64,000 nucleotides of DNA. Source: Pseudomonas putida (GTDB lineage Bacteria > Pseudomonadota > Gammaproteobacteria > Pseudomonadales > Pseudomonadaceae). Under the pieces are notes generated by a model. It ran no database searches, was not told where the DNA came from, and saw only the letters and a program-made list of their open reading frames with translations. Below, in pieces: positions 26,242 through 34,800 of this stretch. The translations under genes were made by a program, and so were the position numbers. The stretch's first letter is position 1. Every line of letters starts with the position of its first letter. The DNA lies in NCBI RefSeq assembly GCF_001941965.1, contig NZ_MKZO01000067.1, positions 1-64,000 of the forward strand, in the 5' to 3' direction.

Positions 26242-26865
26242 ATGCAACAGACGATTCAAGCGGCAAGCCAGCAACTGAACAGCAGCGCCTACGCAGCCCT
26301 GAACGCTGCCCAGCTGTTCTCCCGCGAAGACCTGGCCTACATGGAAGAAGCCTGCCAGGTGATCCCCAAGACCATCATCGAGATCGGTGACGTGGGCGAG
26401 CAGAACTTCCTCTCGGTCGGCCGCTTCATGGAAGACCAGAAAGGCCAATTGCCGGTGTACCGCAACGATCCGTGGGGCAAGCGCGTGGTGGAGATCCTCT
26501 CCTCCGGCAAGAGCCGCGAGTTCTTCAACGGGATCATGGGCGGCGAAAGCTACATCCGCCGTTGCCAGGCCAACCAGCTGGAAGAAGGCAACTTCATCGG
26601 CAAGCACATCGACACCTACAGCAACCTGGAATACCGCTACTCGGTGGTCATCCAGTTCGGCAAGGACTACGGCGGCGGCGAGTTCTTCGTCGACTACGAG
26701 GGCAAGGAAGCCCTGCTCAAGACCGGCTACGCCGACGTGCTGATCAACCGCTGCGAGATCCCCCACGGCGTGCGCAAGGTGGAAAGCGGGACCCGCACGT
26801 CCCTGGTGTTCTTCCTCAGCACCAGCCCGCTGGACAAGCCGAACCTGAACAACAAACAGATCTGA
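26242..26865 (+). CDS. 2-oxoglutarate/Fe(II)-dependent oxygenase (prolyl-hydroxylase type)
   Basis: 207 residues. The double-stranded beta-helix motif is complete: His122 and Asp124 in GKHIDTYSN, His175 in CEIPHGVRKV and the 2-oxoglutarate-binding Arg185 in GTRTSLVFF. FGKDYGGGEFFVDYEGKEALLKTGYADVLI is the middle of the P4Hc-type fold. The enzyme would hydroxylate or otherwise oxidise a substrate with oxygen, releasing succinate and carbon dioxide. AAGGAG precedes the ATG, and a longer in-frame start at 26143 lies inside the desaturase gene and is rejected. It is the second iron oxygenase of the operon. Confidence 0.88.
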   Translation: MQQTIQAASQQLNSSAYAALNAAQLFSREDLAYMEEACQVIPKTIIEIGDVGEQNFLSVGRFMEDQKGQLPVYRNDPWGKRVVEILSSGKSREFFNGIMGGESYIRRCQANQLEEGNFIGKHIDTYSNLEYRYSVVIQFGKDYGGGEFFVDYEGKEALLKTGYADVLINRCEIPHGVRKVESGTRTSLVFFLSTSPLDKPNLNNKQI

Positions 26866-26931
26866 CCGGCGTGCGCATCCGCCCATGGAGGGCGGATGCC
26901 TTACCGGTAAAGCCAGAAAGGAACCGCTGCA

Positions 26932-27831
26932 ATGACGCAAAGTACAGTCGCCAGTTTTCAAGACACCAAGAACCAGGACATGCAGGCCTACTTCCTCGGC
27001 CTGATTTCCGTGGCCGCCTTCGCCATGACCCTGCCGGCGGCGAAGATGCTCGCCGGCGACCTGAGCGCCCTGCAGGTCGGCTTTTTCCGCTCGGTGCTGG
27101 CGGCGCTCGCAGCCATTCCATTCCTGATCATCGGCCGCGCCAAGCTGCCCAACGGTTCCCAGCTCAAGCGCATGTTGCTGACGTCCACCGGCATCGTCTA
27201 CGGCTTCCCGATCCTCACCGCGCTGGGCATGCAGTATGTGCCGGTCAGCCACGGCGGCGTGGTCCTGGCGGCACTGCCGCTGTCCACTGCGATCTTCGGC
27301 ACCCTGATCACCGGCACCCGGCCATCGAAGATGTTCTGGCTGGTATCGAGCCTGGGCTTCCTCACCGTGTTCGCCTACACCGTGATCAAGTCCGACGTGC
27401 AGGACATCTATATCGGTGACCTGGCCCTGCTCGGTGCCGTGGTCCTGGCCGGTTTCGGCTATGCCCAGGGCGGCGCCCTGTCCAAGGAACTGCCGGGCTG
27501 GCAGGTCATGTGCTGGACCCTGGTGGTCAGCCTGCCCGTGCTGCTGCCGGTGAGCCTGTTCCTGTACGACGGCGAGACCATCGCCAACCTGCCTGGCCAG
27601 GGTGTCGCCGCCCTGCTGTTCCTGGCCCTGATCAACTCGCTGCTGGGCTTCTTCTCGTGGAACCGCGCCCTGGCCCTGGGCGGTATCCAGCGCATCAGCC
27701 AGCTGCAGCTGCTGCAACCCTTCTTCACCTTCGCCTTCTCCATCTGGCTGATGGGCGAAGCCTGGAACTGGCTGACCCCGGCGGTGTGCGCCGTGGTGAT
27801 CGTGCTGGTCTGGCTGTCCAAGCGTCTCTGA
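26932..27831 (+). CDS. DMT-family (EamA) transporter of the orphan operon
   Basis: 299 residues with ten predicted membrane helices in two EamA repeats (LISVAAFAMTLPAAKMLAGDLSALQVGFFRSVLAALAAIPF and VVLAGFGYAQGGALSKELPGWQVMCWTLVVSL mark their starts). It most likely exports the product of the operon across the inner membrane. AAAGGA lies 9 bases upstream of the ATG, 66 bases after the oxygenase stop. It is distinct in sequence from the three other EamA genes in the window. Confidence 0.85.
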   Translation: MTQSTVASFQDTKNQDMQAYFLGLISVAAFAMTLPAAKMLAGDLSALQVGFFRSVLAALAAIPFLIIGRAKLPNGSQLKRMLLTSTGIVYGFPILTALGMQYVPVSHGGVVLAALPLSTAIFGTLITGTRPSKMFWLVSSLGFLTVFAYTVIKSDVQDIYIGDLALLGAVVLAGFGYAQGGALSKELPGWQVMCWTLVVSLPVLLPVSLFLYDGETIANLPGQGVAALLFLALINSLLGFFSWNRALALGGIQRISQLQLLQPFFTFAFSIWLMGEAWNWLTPAVCAVVIVLVWLSKRL

Positions 27832-27896
27832 ACCTTTGCGCGTGTCGGGCGACCGGCACGCGCCTTTTTATCCCGCAATAACACGGAAACATCGAG

Positions 27897-28658
27897 ATGA
27901 GCGCTCCGAGTTTTTTCCGCCCCGGCAGCGAACCGCCGGACACCCCCACGCACTGCATCGCCCGTTATGTGGATGGGGTGCTGGGCCTGCTGGCGCTCAA
28001 GTCCGGCGAGCAGGTGCTGGACATCGGCTGCGGCGACGGCTGCCTGACGGCGCAACTGGCCAGCCAGGGCGCCGAGCTCACCGGCTTCGACATCGATCCG
28101 GAACGGGTGGTGGCGGCCCGGGCCCGTGGCCTGGAGGTGAAACGCGGCAACGCCGAGGAGCTGTATTTCCATCAGGATTTCGACGTGGTGTTCAGTCATG
28201 ACGCCCTGCACGAGATGCACCAGGCCGACGAGGTCGCGACCGGCGCCTACATGGCGCTCAAGCCGGGAGGACGCTTCGTCGGCGAGTTCGCCGGCAGCGC
28301 CCACGCCGCGCTGATCCGCCGGGCCCTGACGGGGGCGCTGGAGCGCCGCTCGATCGACTGGACCGACCTGGAACGCTGGTATCTGCCCAGCGCCCACGAG
28401 TACCAGCAGGTGCTGGAGCAGGCCGGGTTCCATGTCAGCCATATCAGCTGGTTCGAGCAGCCGCTGGTGCTGGAGGTGCCGATCACGGAGTGGATCGAGG
28501 GTTGCTGCGGTCATTACCTGCAGGCAGTGCCGGCAGACATGCGCGCCGCCTTCCTCGAAGAGGTCACGGAAGACCTGGCCCGCGACCTGCTGGACAGCAA
28601 CGGACGCTGGACCGTGGATGCGACACGCCTGCGGTTCCGGGCACACAGGAAGGCCTGA
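27897..28658 (+). CDS. SAM-dependent class I methyltransferase
   Basis: 253 residues. Motif I VLDIGCGDGCLTAQLA and motif II TGFDIDPERVVAAR bind S-adenosylmethionine; DVVFSHDALHEMHQ and ALKPGGRFVGEFAGSAH complete the Rossmann-like fold, and a C-terminal lid follows. It resembles small-molecule O/N/C-methyltransferases of the UbiE/TAM group. It follows the transporter by 65 bases and precedes the small protein by 3 bases. Methylation of the operon's product, for activity or self-protection, is the simplest role. Confidence 0.88.
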   Translation: MSAPSFFRPGSEPPDTPTHCIARYVDGVLGLLALKSGEQVLDIGCGDGCLTAQLASQGAELTGFDIDPERVVAARARGLEVKRGNAEELYFHQDFDVVFSHDALHEMHQADEVATGAYMALKPGGRFVGEFAGSAHAALIRRALTGALERRSIDWTDLERWYLPSAHEYQQVLEQAGFHVSHISWFEQPLVLEVPITEWIEGCCGHYLQAVPADMRAAFLEEVTEDLARDLLDSNGRWTVDATRLRFRAHRKA

Positions 28659-28661
28659 GCC

Positions 28662-28991
28662 ATGGCCAACCCTTCAATCAGTCGAAGCAGGATCAACGTC
28701 ATGCCCATGCAAACCAATGGATTGGCCCTGAAGTCCTTTTATGCCGATAGCCGCATCTGGGCGGGAAAGGATGGCAAGCCGCTGTACTGGATCGATGACC
28801 TGAGCCTGGCGGTGAATGGCCTGGAGATCCTCGAAGACTCGTTCATCCCGACCCTGCGCGACAACGATATCGTGCAGATCCTCAATGGCGTGATCTATTC
28901 CTATGAGGACCTGGGCCAGGTGAGCACCTTCGCCGACTACTTCAAGCGCTGGCAGTTTCGCTGCATAGATGGTCAGCGACAAATTGTCTGA
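28662..28991 (+). CDS. Small protein of unknown function, last gene of orphan operon
   Basis: 109 residues, no signal peptide, no membrane segment, no family I recognise. The sequence is acidic with a compact predicted alpha/beta pattern: KSFYADSRIWAGKDGKPLYWIDDLSLAVNGLEILED, LRDNDIVQILNGVIYSYEDLGQVSTFADYFKRW. AGGAAGG precedes the ATG at 28662; an alternative start at 28701 also has AGGA. It begins 3 bases after the methyltransferase stop, and its last 50 bases overlap the 3' end of the convergent MocR gene. It may be a carrier, chaperone or immunity-type partner, but nothing in the sequence decides. Confidence 0.7.
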   Translation: MANPSISRSRINVMPMQTNGLALKSFYADSRIWAGKDGKPLYWIDDLSLAVNGLEILEDSFIPTLRDNDIVQILNGVIYSYEDLGQVSTFADYFKRWQFRCIDGQRQIV

Positions 28992-30354
28992 AACGCAGGT
29001 CGTTGCAATGACTGACGTTCAGGCGGATGTACTGGTCGTACTCGCGGGTATTGCTGAACAGTGAACCCGGGGCCAGGAAAATCCGGGCATCGTGCGCCTC
29101 CTCGATCAGGCGGCGAAGATCCACGTGCGCAGGGAAGCGCGCCCAGATGAACAATCCCTCCACCACGCCCTCGTCGACTTCCACGCCGACCTTGGTCAGC
29201 CACTCCCGTGCGCGGATGCGCTCGTGCATCACCCGCTGGCGCAAGGCATCCAGATGATGCTGGTAGCGCCCGGACTCCAGGGTGTAGGCGACGATCGTCT
29301 CGTCCAGGGATGACCCACACAGCACGTTGTACATCTTCTGCTCCACCAGGCGTTCGACGAACTCTGGCGGCGCCACCACGTAGCCCAGGCGCAGCGCCGG
29401 GCTGAGCACCTTGCTGAAACCACTCAGGTAGAAGGTCCGGTTCCACTCGTCGAGGCTGCTCAGGCGCAGGGTCTGGCGGGTGCACAGGGCGCCGAAGATA
29501 TCGTCCTCGACGATATGGAAATCGTATTTCTGCGCCAGTGAGAGAATGCGGAAGCCCTTGGCCGGCGAGGTGTTGCCGCCGGTGGGGTTGTGGATCAGGG
29601 TCTGGGTCAGGAACAGCTTGGGCCGGTATTTGGCGACCATCTCCTCCATGATGTCCAGGTCCGGGCCGTCGTGGGTACGCGGCACGGTGATGATGTTGAA
29701 GTCGCGATCCTTGATCAGCTTGAGCTGCAGCAGCAGGTAGCTGGGGTCTTCCACCAGCAGGTAATCGCCGGCCTCGAGCATCATGTTGCGGATCAGCGAA
29801 AAGGCGTGGGTGGCACCGATGGTCACCACGATCTGCGTGCTGGAGGCGTTGATCTGCAGTTCGCGCAGCTTCTTGGCGATCACCGAGCGCAGCTCCTGGC
29901 TGCCGGCGGCCGGGGCCGGGACGCTGCACGACAGGGTGTTGCGGATCAGCCGGCCGGTCACCGAGGCGGGGACCGCGTCGGCCAGCCACGACGGCGGGAG
30001 GTAGCCGGAACTGACCGGGAAATCGTATTGCGACGGGTCCAGCGCACGGTAGAGGAAACCGGCATGCAGGCTGGAAGGCGGGATCATCCGCTCCGAATCC
30101 TTGCTGGTGTCAGCGGGGCCGGAAGCGAGGATGTAATAGCCGGCGCCGGGGCGGGACTCGATGATCTGCCGGGCGACCAGGTCTTCGTAAGCGCTGCTGA
30201 CCGTGAAAATGCTCACGCCCAGCTGTTTGGACAGGGCCCGGACCGAGGGCAGTCGACTGCCGCGAACCCATTGGAAGGCTTCGATGCGGCTGATGATTTC
30301 GTTGCGAATCTGGTCCACCAACAGCACTTTGCTGTTGCGATCTATCTCGAACAT
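28942..30354 (-). CDS. MocR-type regulator (GntR winged helix fused to aminotransferase)
   Basis: 470 residues. Residues 1-75 form a GntR winged helix (IEAFQWVRGSRLPSVRALSKQLGVSIFTVSSAYEDLVARQIIESRPGAGYYI), then a linker, then a class I/II aminotransferase-like domain (about 110-465) with the PLP lysine in YLSGFSKVLSPALRLGY. MocR proteins sense an amine or amino acid through PLP. The gene is convergent with the orphan operon and overlaps its last gene by 50 bases, so it is the prime candidate for its regulator; KAS III next door is the other possible target. A ribosome site is not obvious. Confidence 0.9.
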   Translation of the reverse strand: MFEIDRNSKVLLVDQIRNEIISRIEAFQWVRGSRLPSVRALSKQLGVSIFTVSSAYEDLVARQIIESRPGAGYYILASGPADTSKDSERMIPPSSLHAGFLYRALDPSQYDFPVSSGYLPPSWLADAVPASVTGRLIRNTLSCSVPAPAAGSQELRSVIAKKLRELQINASSTQIVVTIGATHAFSLIRNMMLEAGDYLLVEDPSYLLLQLKLIKDRDFNIITVPRTHDGPDLDIMEEMVAKYRPKLFLTQTLIHNPTGGNTSPAKGFRILSLAQKYDFHIVEDDIFGALCTRQTLRLSSLDEWNRTFYLSGFSKVLSPALRLGYVVAPPEFVERLVEQKMYNVLCGSSLDETIVAYTLESGRYQHHLDALRQRVMHERIRAREWLTKVGVEVDEGVVEGLFIWARFPAHVDLRRLIEEAHDARIFLAPGSLFSNTREYDQYIRLNVSHCNDLRFRQFVADHLCSETASA

Positions 30355-30473
30355 TTTGCTTAACCCTGTTGAAGCCGATGCCGCCTGGAAAGCTTATGGC
30401 TTTTTGCCGGCAGATTACACCAGTCCTCCTGGATTCCGGATCAATGACGCTTCATGCGTTGTCCACGCGACCG

Positions 30474-30539
30474 TCATCGCTGGCAAGCCAGCTCCCACAG
30501 GGACCGCGTAACCTGTGGGAGCTGGCTTGCCAGCGATGA
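30474..30539. repeat. REPIN (type 1)
   Basis: TCATCGCTGGCAAGCCAGCT... (30474-30501) and its reverse complement (30512-30539) flank a 10-base spacer. It lies between the 3' end of KAS III and the 5' end of the MocR gene. Confidence 0.9.
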
Positions 30540-30572
30540 GGCCGGCAGCCACAACATAAATGCTGGGAAAGA

Positions 30573-31694
30573 TCAGCGCTTGCGCAGGATCACGCTACCG
30601 ATCGAATAACCGGCACCGAACGAACTGAGCACACCCAGCGCGCCTTTCGGCAGGTCATCCTGATAGCTGTGCAGTGCGATCACCGAGCCCGCCGAGCTGG
30701 TGTTGGCATAACGGTCAAGAATCACCGGTGCCTCTTCTTCCAGCACGTCACGCCCGCGCAGCTTCTTGACGATCAGGTGGTTCATGCTCAGGTTGGCCTG
30801 GTGCAGCCAGAAACGCTGAACATCACTGACGTTGAGGTTGTTTTCCGCCAGGTGCGTGCCGATCAGCTCGGCGACCATCGGGCATACCTCGCGGAACACC
30901 TTGCGGCCTTCCTGGACGAACAGCTTGTCCGCCGCATCCACGCCCTCTTCCGCCGCGCGGTTGAGGAAGCCGAAGTTGTTGCGGATGTTGTTGGAGAACT
31001 GGGTCAGCAGCTTGGTGCTGACGATATCGAACTGATGCTCGGAGGTGGCCAGGTCGGCGCGCTCCACCAGCACGGCAGTGGCCGCGTCACCGAAGATGAA
31101 GTGGCTGTCGCGGTCGCGGAAGTTGAGGTGGCCGGTACAGATTTCCGGGCTGACCACCAGCACTGCACGGGCCTGGCCCAGTTGCACGCTGTTGCAGGCG
31201 ACCTGGATGCCGAAGGTGGCCGAGGAACAGGCGACGTTCATGTCGAAGCCGAAGCCGTTGATCCCCAGGGCCTGCTGCACTTCGATGGCGATGGCCGGGT
31301 ACGGGCGCTGCAGGTTGGAGCAGGCGACGATCACCGCATCGACATCGGCAGCCGTGCGCCCGGCGCGCTTCAGGGCCTGCTCGGCGGCGGCCACGCCCAT
31401 CTGGCAGAGGATCGACGGCTCGTCGTTGCTGCGCTCCGGCAGACGCGGCTTCATGCGCTGCGGGTCAAGAATGCCGGCCTTGTCCATGACGTAGCGGCTC
31501 TTGATCCCCGAGGCCTTCTCGATGAAGGCAGCGCTGGACTCGGCCAGGGCCTGGACCTCGCCACGCTCGATGGCCGCGGCGTTCTCGGCATTGAACCGGG
31601 TGACATAGGTGTTGAAGGATTCCACCAGCTCTTCGTTGGAAATGCTGTTGGCCGGGGTGTACAGGCCAGTGCCGCTGATGACGACGTTATGCAC
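30573..31694 (-). CDS. Beta-ketoacyl-ACP synthase III (KAS III)
   Basis: 373 residues, thiolase fold. The catalytic triad is complete: Cys156 in NVACSSATFG, His298 in FWLHQANLSMN and Asn331 in RYANTSSAGS. The protein condenses an acyl-CoA with malonyl-ACP; the Pseudomonas homologue I recall (PA3286) uses octanoyl-CoA to shunt beta-oxidation intermediates into fatty acid synthesis. A GTG start at 31694 is chosen because AGAGGA lies 7 bases upstream; an ATG at 31739 adds a non-conserved tail. The nearby fadD1/fadD2 genes fit a fatty-acid role. Link to the orphan operon is possible but not needed. Confidence 0.88.
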   Translation of the reverse strand: MHNVVISGTGLYTPANSISNEELVESFNTYVTRFNAENAAAIERGEVQALAESSAAFIEKASGIKSRYVMDKAGILDPQRMKPRLPERSNDEPSILCQMGVAAAEQALKRAGRTAADVDAVIVACSNLQRPYPAIAIEVQQALGINGFGFDMNVACSSATFGIQVACNSVQLGQARAVLVVSPEICTGHLNFRDRDSHFIFGDAATAVLVERADLATSEHQFDIVSTKLLTQFSNNIRNNFGFLNRAAEEGVDAADKLFVQEGRKVFREVCPMVAELIGTHLAENNLNVSDVQRFWLHQANLSMNHLIVKKLRGRDVLEEEAPVILDRYANTSSAGSVIALHSYQDDLPKGALGVLSSFGAGYSIGSVILRKR

Positions 31695-31722
31695 GATCGA
31701 TCCTCTGTTGGGTTCTTCGAAC

Positions 31723-31738
31723 TGGCACCAAGGTGCCA
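31723..31738. promoter_or_regulatory. Palindrome upstream of KAS III
   Basis: TGGCACC AA GGTGCCA is an inverted repeat of two 7-base arms, 28 bases before the KAS III GTG. Position suggests an operator or core-promoter site for a dimeric regulator. Confidence 0.4.
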
Positions 31739-31896
31739 AGTCGTGATTGCAACACCCCCGCGTGGCAGAGCTGTTGCAGGCTGTTCGGAAGTCGGTTGCC
31801 GCGACCGGAACGGGCGTCCGACGGCGGTAAATATCGCCAAGTGTGCCACAACTGCGCCGGGTTGGCCCCTGTCGGGCACAACCCGGCGCCCGCCGG

Positions 31897-34800
31897 TCAG
31901 GCTTCGACCTGGCTCCACTGCTTGCTCAGGCGCTTGTCGGAAATCGGCACCTTGGTCCCCAGTTGCTGGGCGAACAGGGAAACCCGGTATTCCTCCAGCC
32001 ACCAACGGTACAGCTGCAACTGCTCGTCGCGCTTGCCTTCCTGGGCATGCTTGTCGGCGCGGGCCTTGTACTGCGCCCAGGCGTTGCTCAGCTCGCCGCT
32101 CCAGACCCGGTCCTTCTGCACCTGCGCGCCGAGTTTTTCCAGGCGCAGCTCCACTGCCTTGAGGTAGCGCGGCAGTTCCTTGAGCCAGACGCCCGGGGTC
32201 TCGCGGACGAAGCCCGGATAGACCAGGTTGCCCACCTGCTGCTTGATATCGTTGAGCGCCACGGCCTGGGCCAGGTCGATCTTGCCCTTGAAGCGCTTTT
32301 GCAGGCCGTGCCACAGCTTGAGGATTTCCAGGACCAGCCGCGCCAGGCGCTCGGCGTGATCGGTCCAGTCGCCGCGCTTGCGCTCGGCCAGGGACGCCAG
32401 GGCCGCGCCGTCACGCGGCAGCACGCTTTCGCCTTCCAGCACGCAGCTGTCGAGGCTGGCCAGGAGAATATCCTCGACCAGCGAATCGATCCGGCCCAGT
32501 TCGCGATAAAGCAGGCCCAGCTCGGTCAGGCCCGGCAACTTGCCACGCAGGAACTTCGCCGGCTCGGCCAGTTGTTGCAGGAGCAAGCGCTGCAGGGCGC
32601 GGCGATGCTGGAAGCTGGCCTCGGCCTGGGTCGAGAAACGCCCTTCCTTGACCGTACCGCCCTCCTCCACCAGCGCCGGATAGACCGTCATCGACAGCCC
32701 GGCGATCTTCTGCTGGGCGGTCTGCTCGACCTTGCCGAAGCCCTTGGCCTCCACTGGTTTCTGGGTTTTCTCCGACTGCGGCACGGCCAGTGCGGCCTGG
32801 CTGGCCGCAGCAAAACGGGCGGTCAGCTCCGCCAGATCGCGGCCTTCGCCGAGGAACTTGCCCTGGCCGTCGACCACTTCGATATTCATCTTCAGGTGGT
32901 TTTCCACCTGTTCCGCCGCCTCGGCCCAGGCTTCGTCGCTGACCCGCGCACCGGTCATGCGCAGCAGTTCCCGACCCAGCGCCAGGGGCAGCGAGCCTTC
33001 GGCGAAAGTCATGCGCGCCATGGCCGCCTTGACGAAGTCCGGCACCGGCACGAAGTTCTTGCGCAGGGCCTTGGGCAGGTTGCGCACCAGGGCGATGCAC
33101 TTGGCTTCCAGCAGGCCCGGCACCAGCCATTCCAGGCGTTCGCCCGGCAGGCTCGGCAGCAATGGCGCCGGCACCCGCACGGTAACGCCGTCACGAGGGT
33201 GGTTGGGCTCGAAGTGGTAGCTCAGCGACAGCTTCAGGTCGCCCAGGCGCAGGGTGTCCGGGTACTGCGCGGCGGTGACCTCGCTGGCTTCGCGGGCCAG
33301 CACGTCCTCGGCGCGCATGATCAGCAGTTGCGGGTCCTTCTGGCTGTTGGTCTTGTACCAACTGTCGAAGGTCGCGGCCTGGTGGATCTCCGCCGGCAGG
33401 CGTTCCTCGTAAAAGCCGTAGAGGGTTTCTTCGTCGGCCAGGATGTCGCGGCGGCGGGCCTTGGCTTCCAGCTCGTCGAGTTCTTCCAGCAGCTTCTTGT
33501 TCGCCGCCAGACAACGGGCGCGGGAGTTGATCTCGCCGCCCACCAGGCCCTCGCGGATAAACAGCTCGCGGGAAACCTGCGGGTCGATCGGCCCGTAATG
33601 CACCGGACGCCGGCCGACCACGATCAGGCCGTACAGGATGACCTGTTCGAAGGCCACCACCTGGCCGCGCTTCTTCTCCCAGTGCGGCTCGAAGTGGTTC
33701 TTCTTCAGCAGGTGTCCGGCCAGCGGCTCGATCCAGTCGGAATCGATCTTCGCCACCATGCGCGCATAGAGCTTGGTGGTTTCCACCAGCTCGGCGGTCA
33801 TGATCCATTGCGGGCGCTTCTTGCCGATGCCCGAGGACGGATGCACCCAGAAGCGCCGCTGGCGGGCACCGAGGTAATCGCCTTCCTCGGTCTTCTGGCC
33901 AATCTGGCTGAGCAGGCCGGAGAGGATCGCCTTGTGCAGGCGCGGGAAGTCCGCCGGCTCCTTGTTGACGCTCAGTTGCAGGTCGCGGCAGATCAGCCCG
34001 AGCTGGCGATGGGCATCGCGCCATTCGCGCAGGCGCAGGTAGTTGAGGAAGTTCTTCCGGCACCAGTTGCGCAGCGGGCTGGAGGTCAGCTCCTGGCGCT
34101 GCTCTTCGAAACCACGCCACAGGTTGACCAGGGCGGCGAAGTCCGAGTCGGCGTCCTTCCACTGCGCGTGGGCCTGGTCGGCGGCCTGCTGGCGCTCCGG
34201 CGGACGTTCACGCGGGTCCTGCACCGAAAGGGCACTGGTGACGATCAACACTTCCTGCAGGCTGCCCTGCCTGGCGCCTTCCAGCAGCATGCGGCCCAGG
34301 CGTGGGTCCACCGGCAGGCGGGCCAGTTGGCGGCCCAGCGGGGTGAGCTGGTTCTCGCGGTTGACCGCCGAGAGCTCCTGCAACAGGTTGAAGCCATCAC
34401 TGATGGCCTTGCCATCCGGCGGCTCGATGAACGGGAAGGCATCGATCTCGCCAAGGCGCAGATGGAGCATCTGCAGGATGACGGCGGCGAGGTTGGTACG
34501 CAGGATCTCCGGGTCGGTGAAGGCCGGCCGCGCGTTGAAATCCTCTTCGCTGTACAGGCGGATGCAGATACCCGGCTCGACCCGGCCGCAACGGCCTTTA
34601 CGCTGGTTGGCGCTGGCCTGGGACACCGCTTCGATCGGCAGGCGCTGGACCTTGGCGCGGTAGCTGTAGCGGCTGATGCGCGCGGTACCGCTGTCGATCA
34701 CGTAGCGGATGCCGGGCACGGTCAGCGAGGTTTCGGCGACGTTGGTCGCCAGTACCACTCGACGCCCCGGATGGGACTGGAAGATGCGCTGCTGCTCGGC

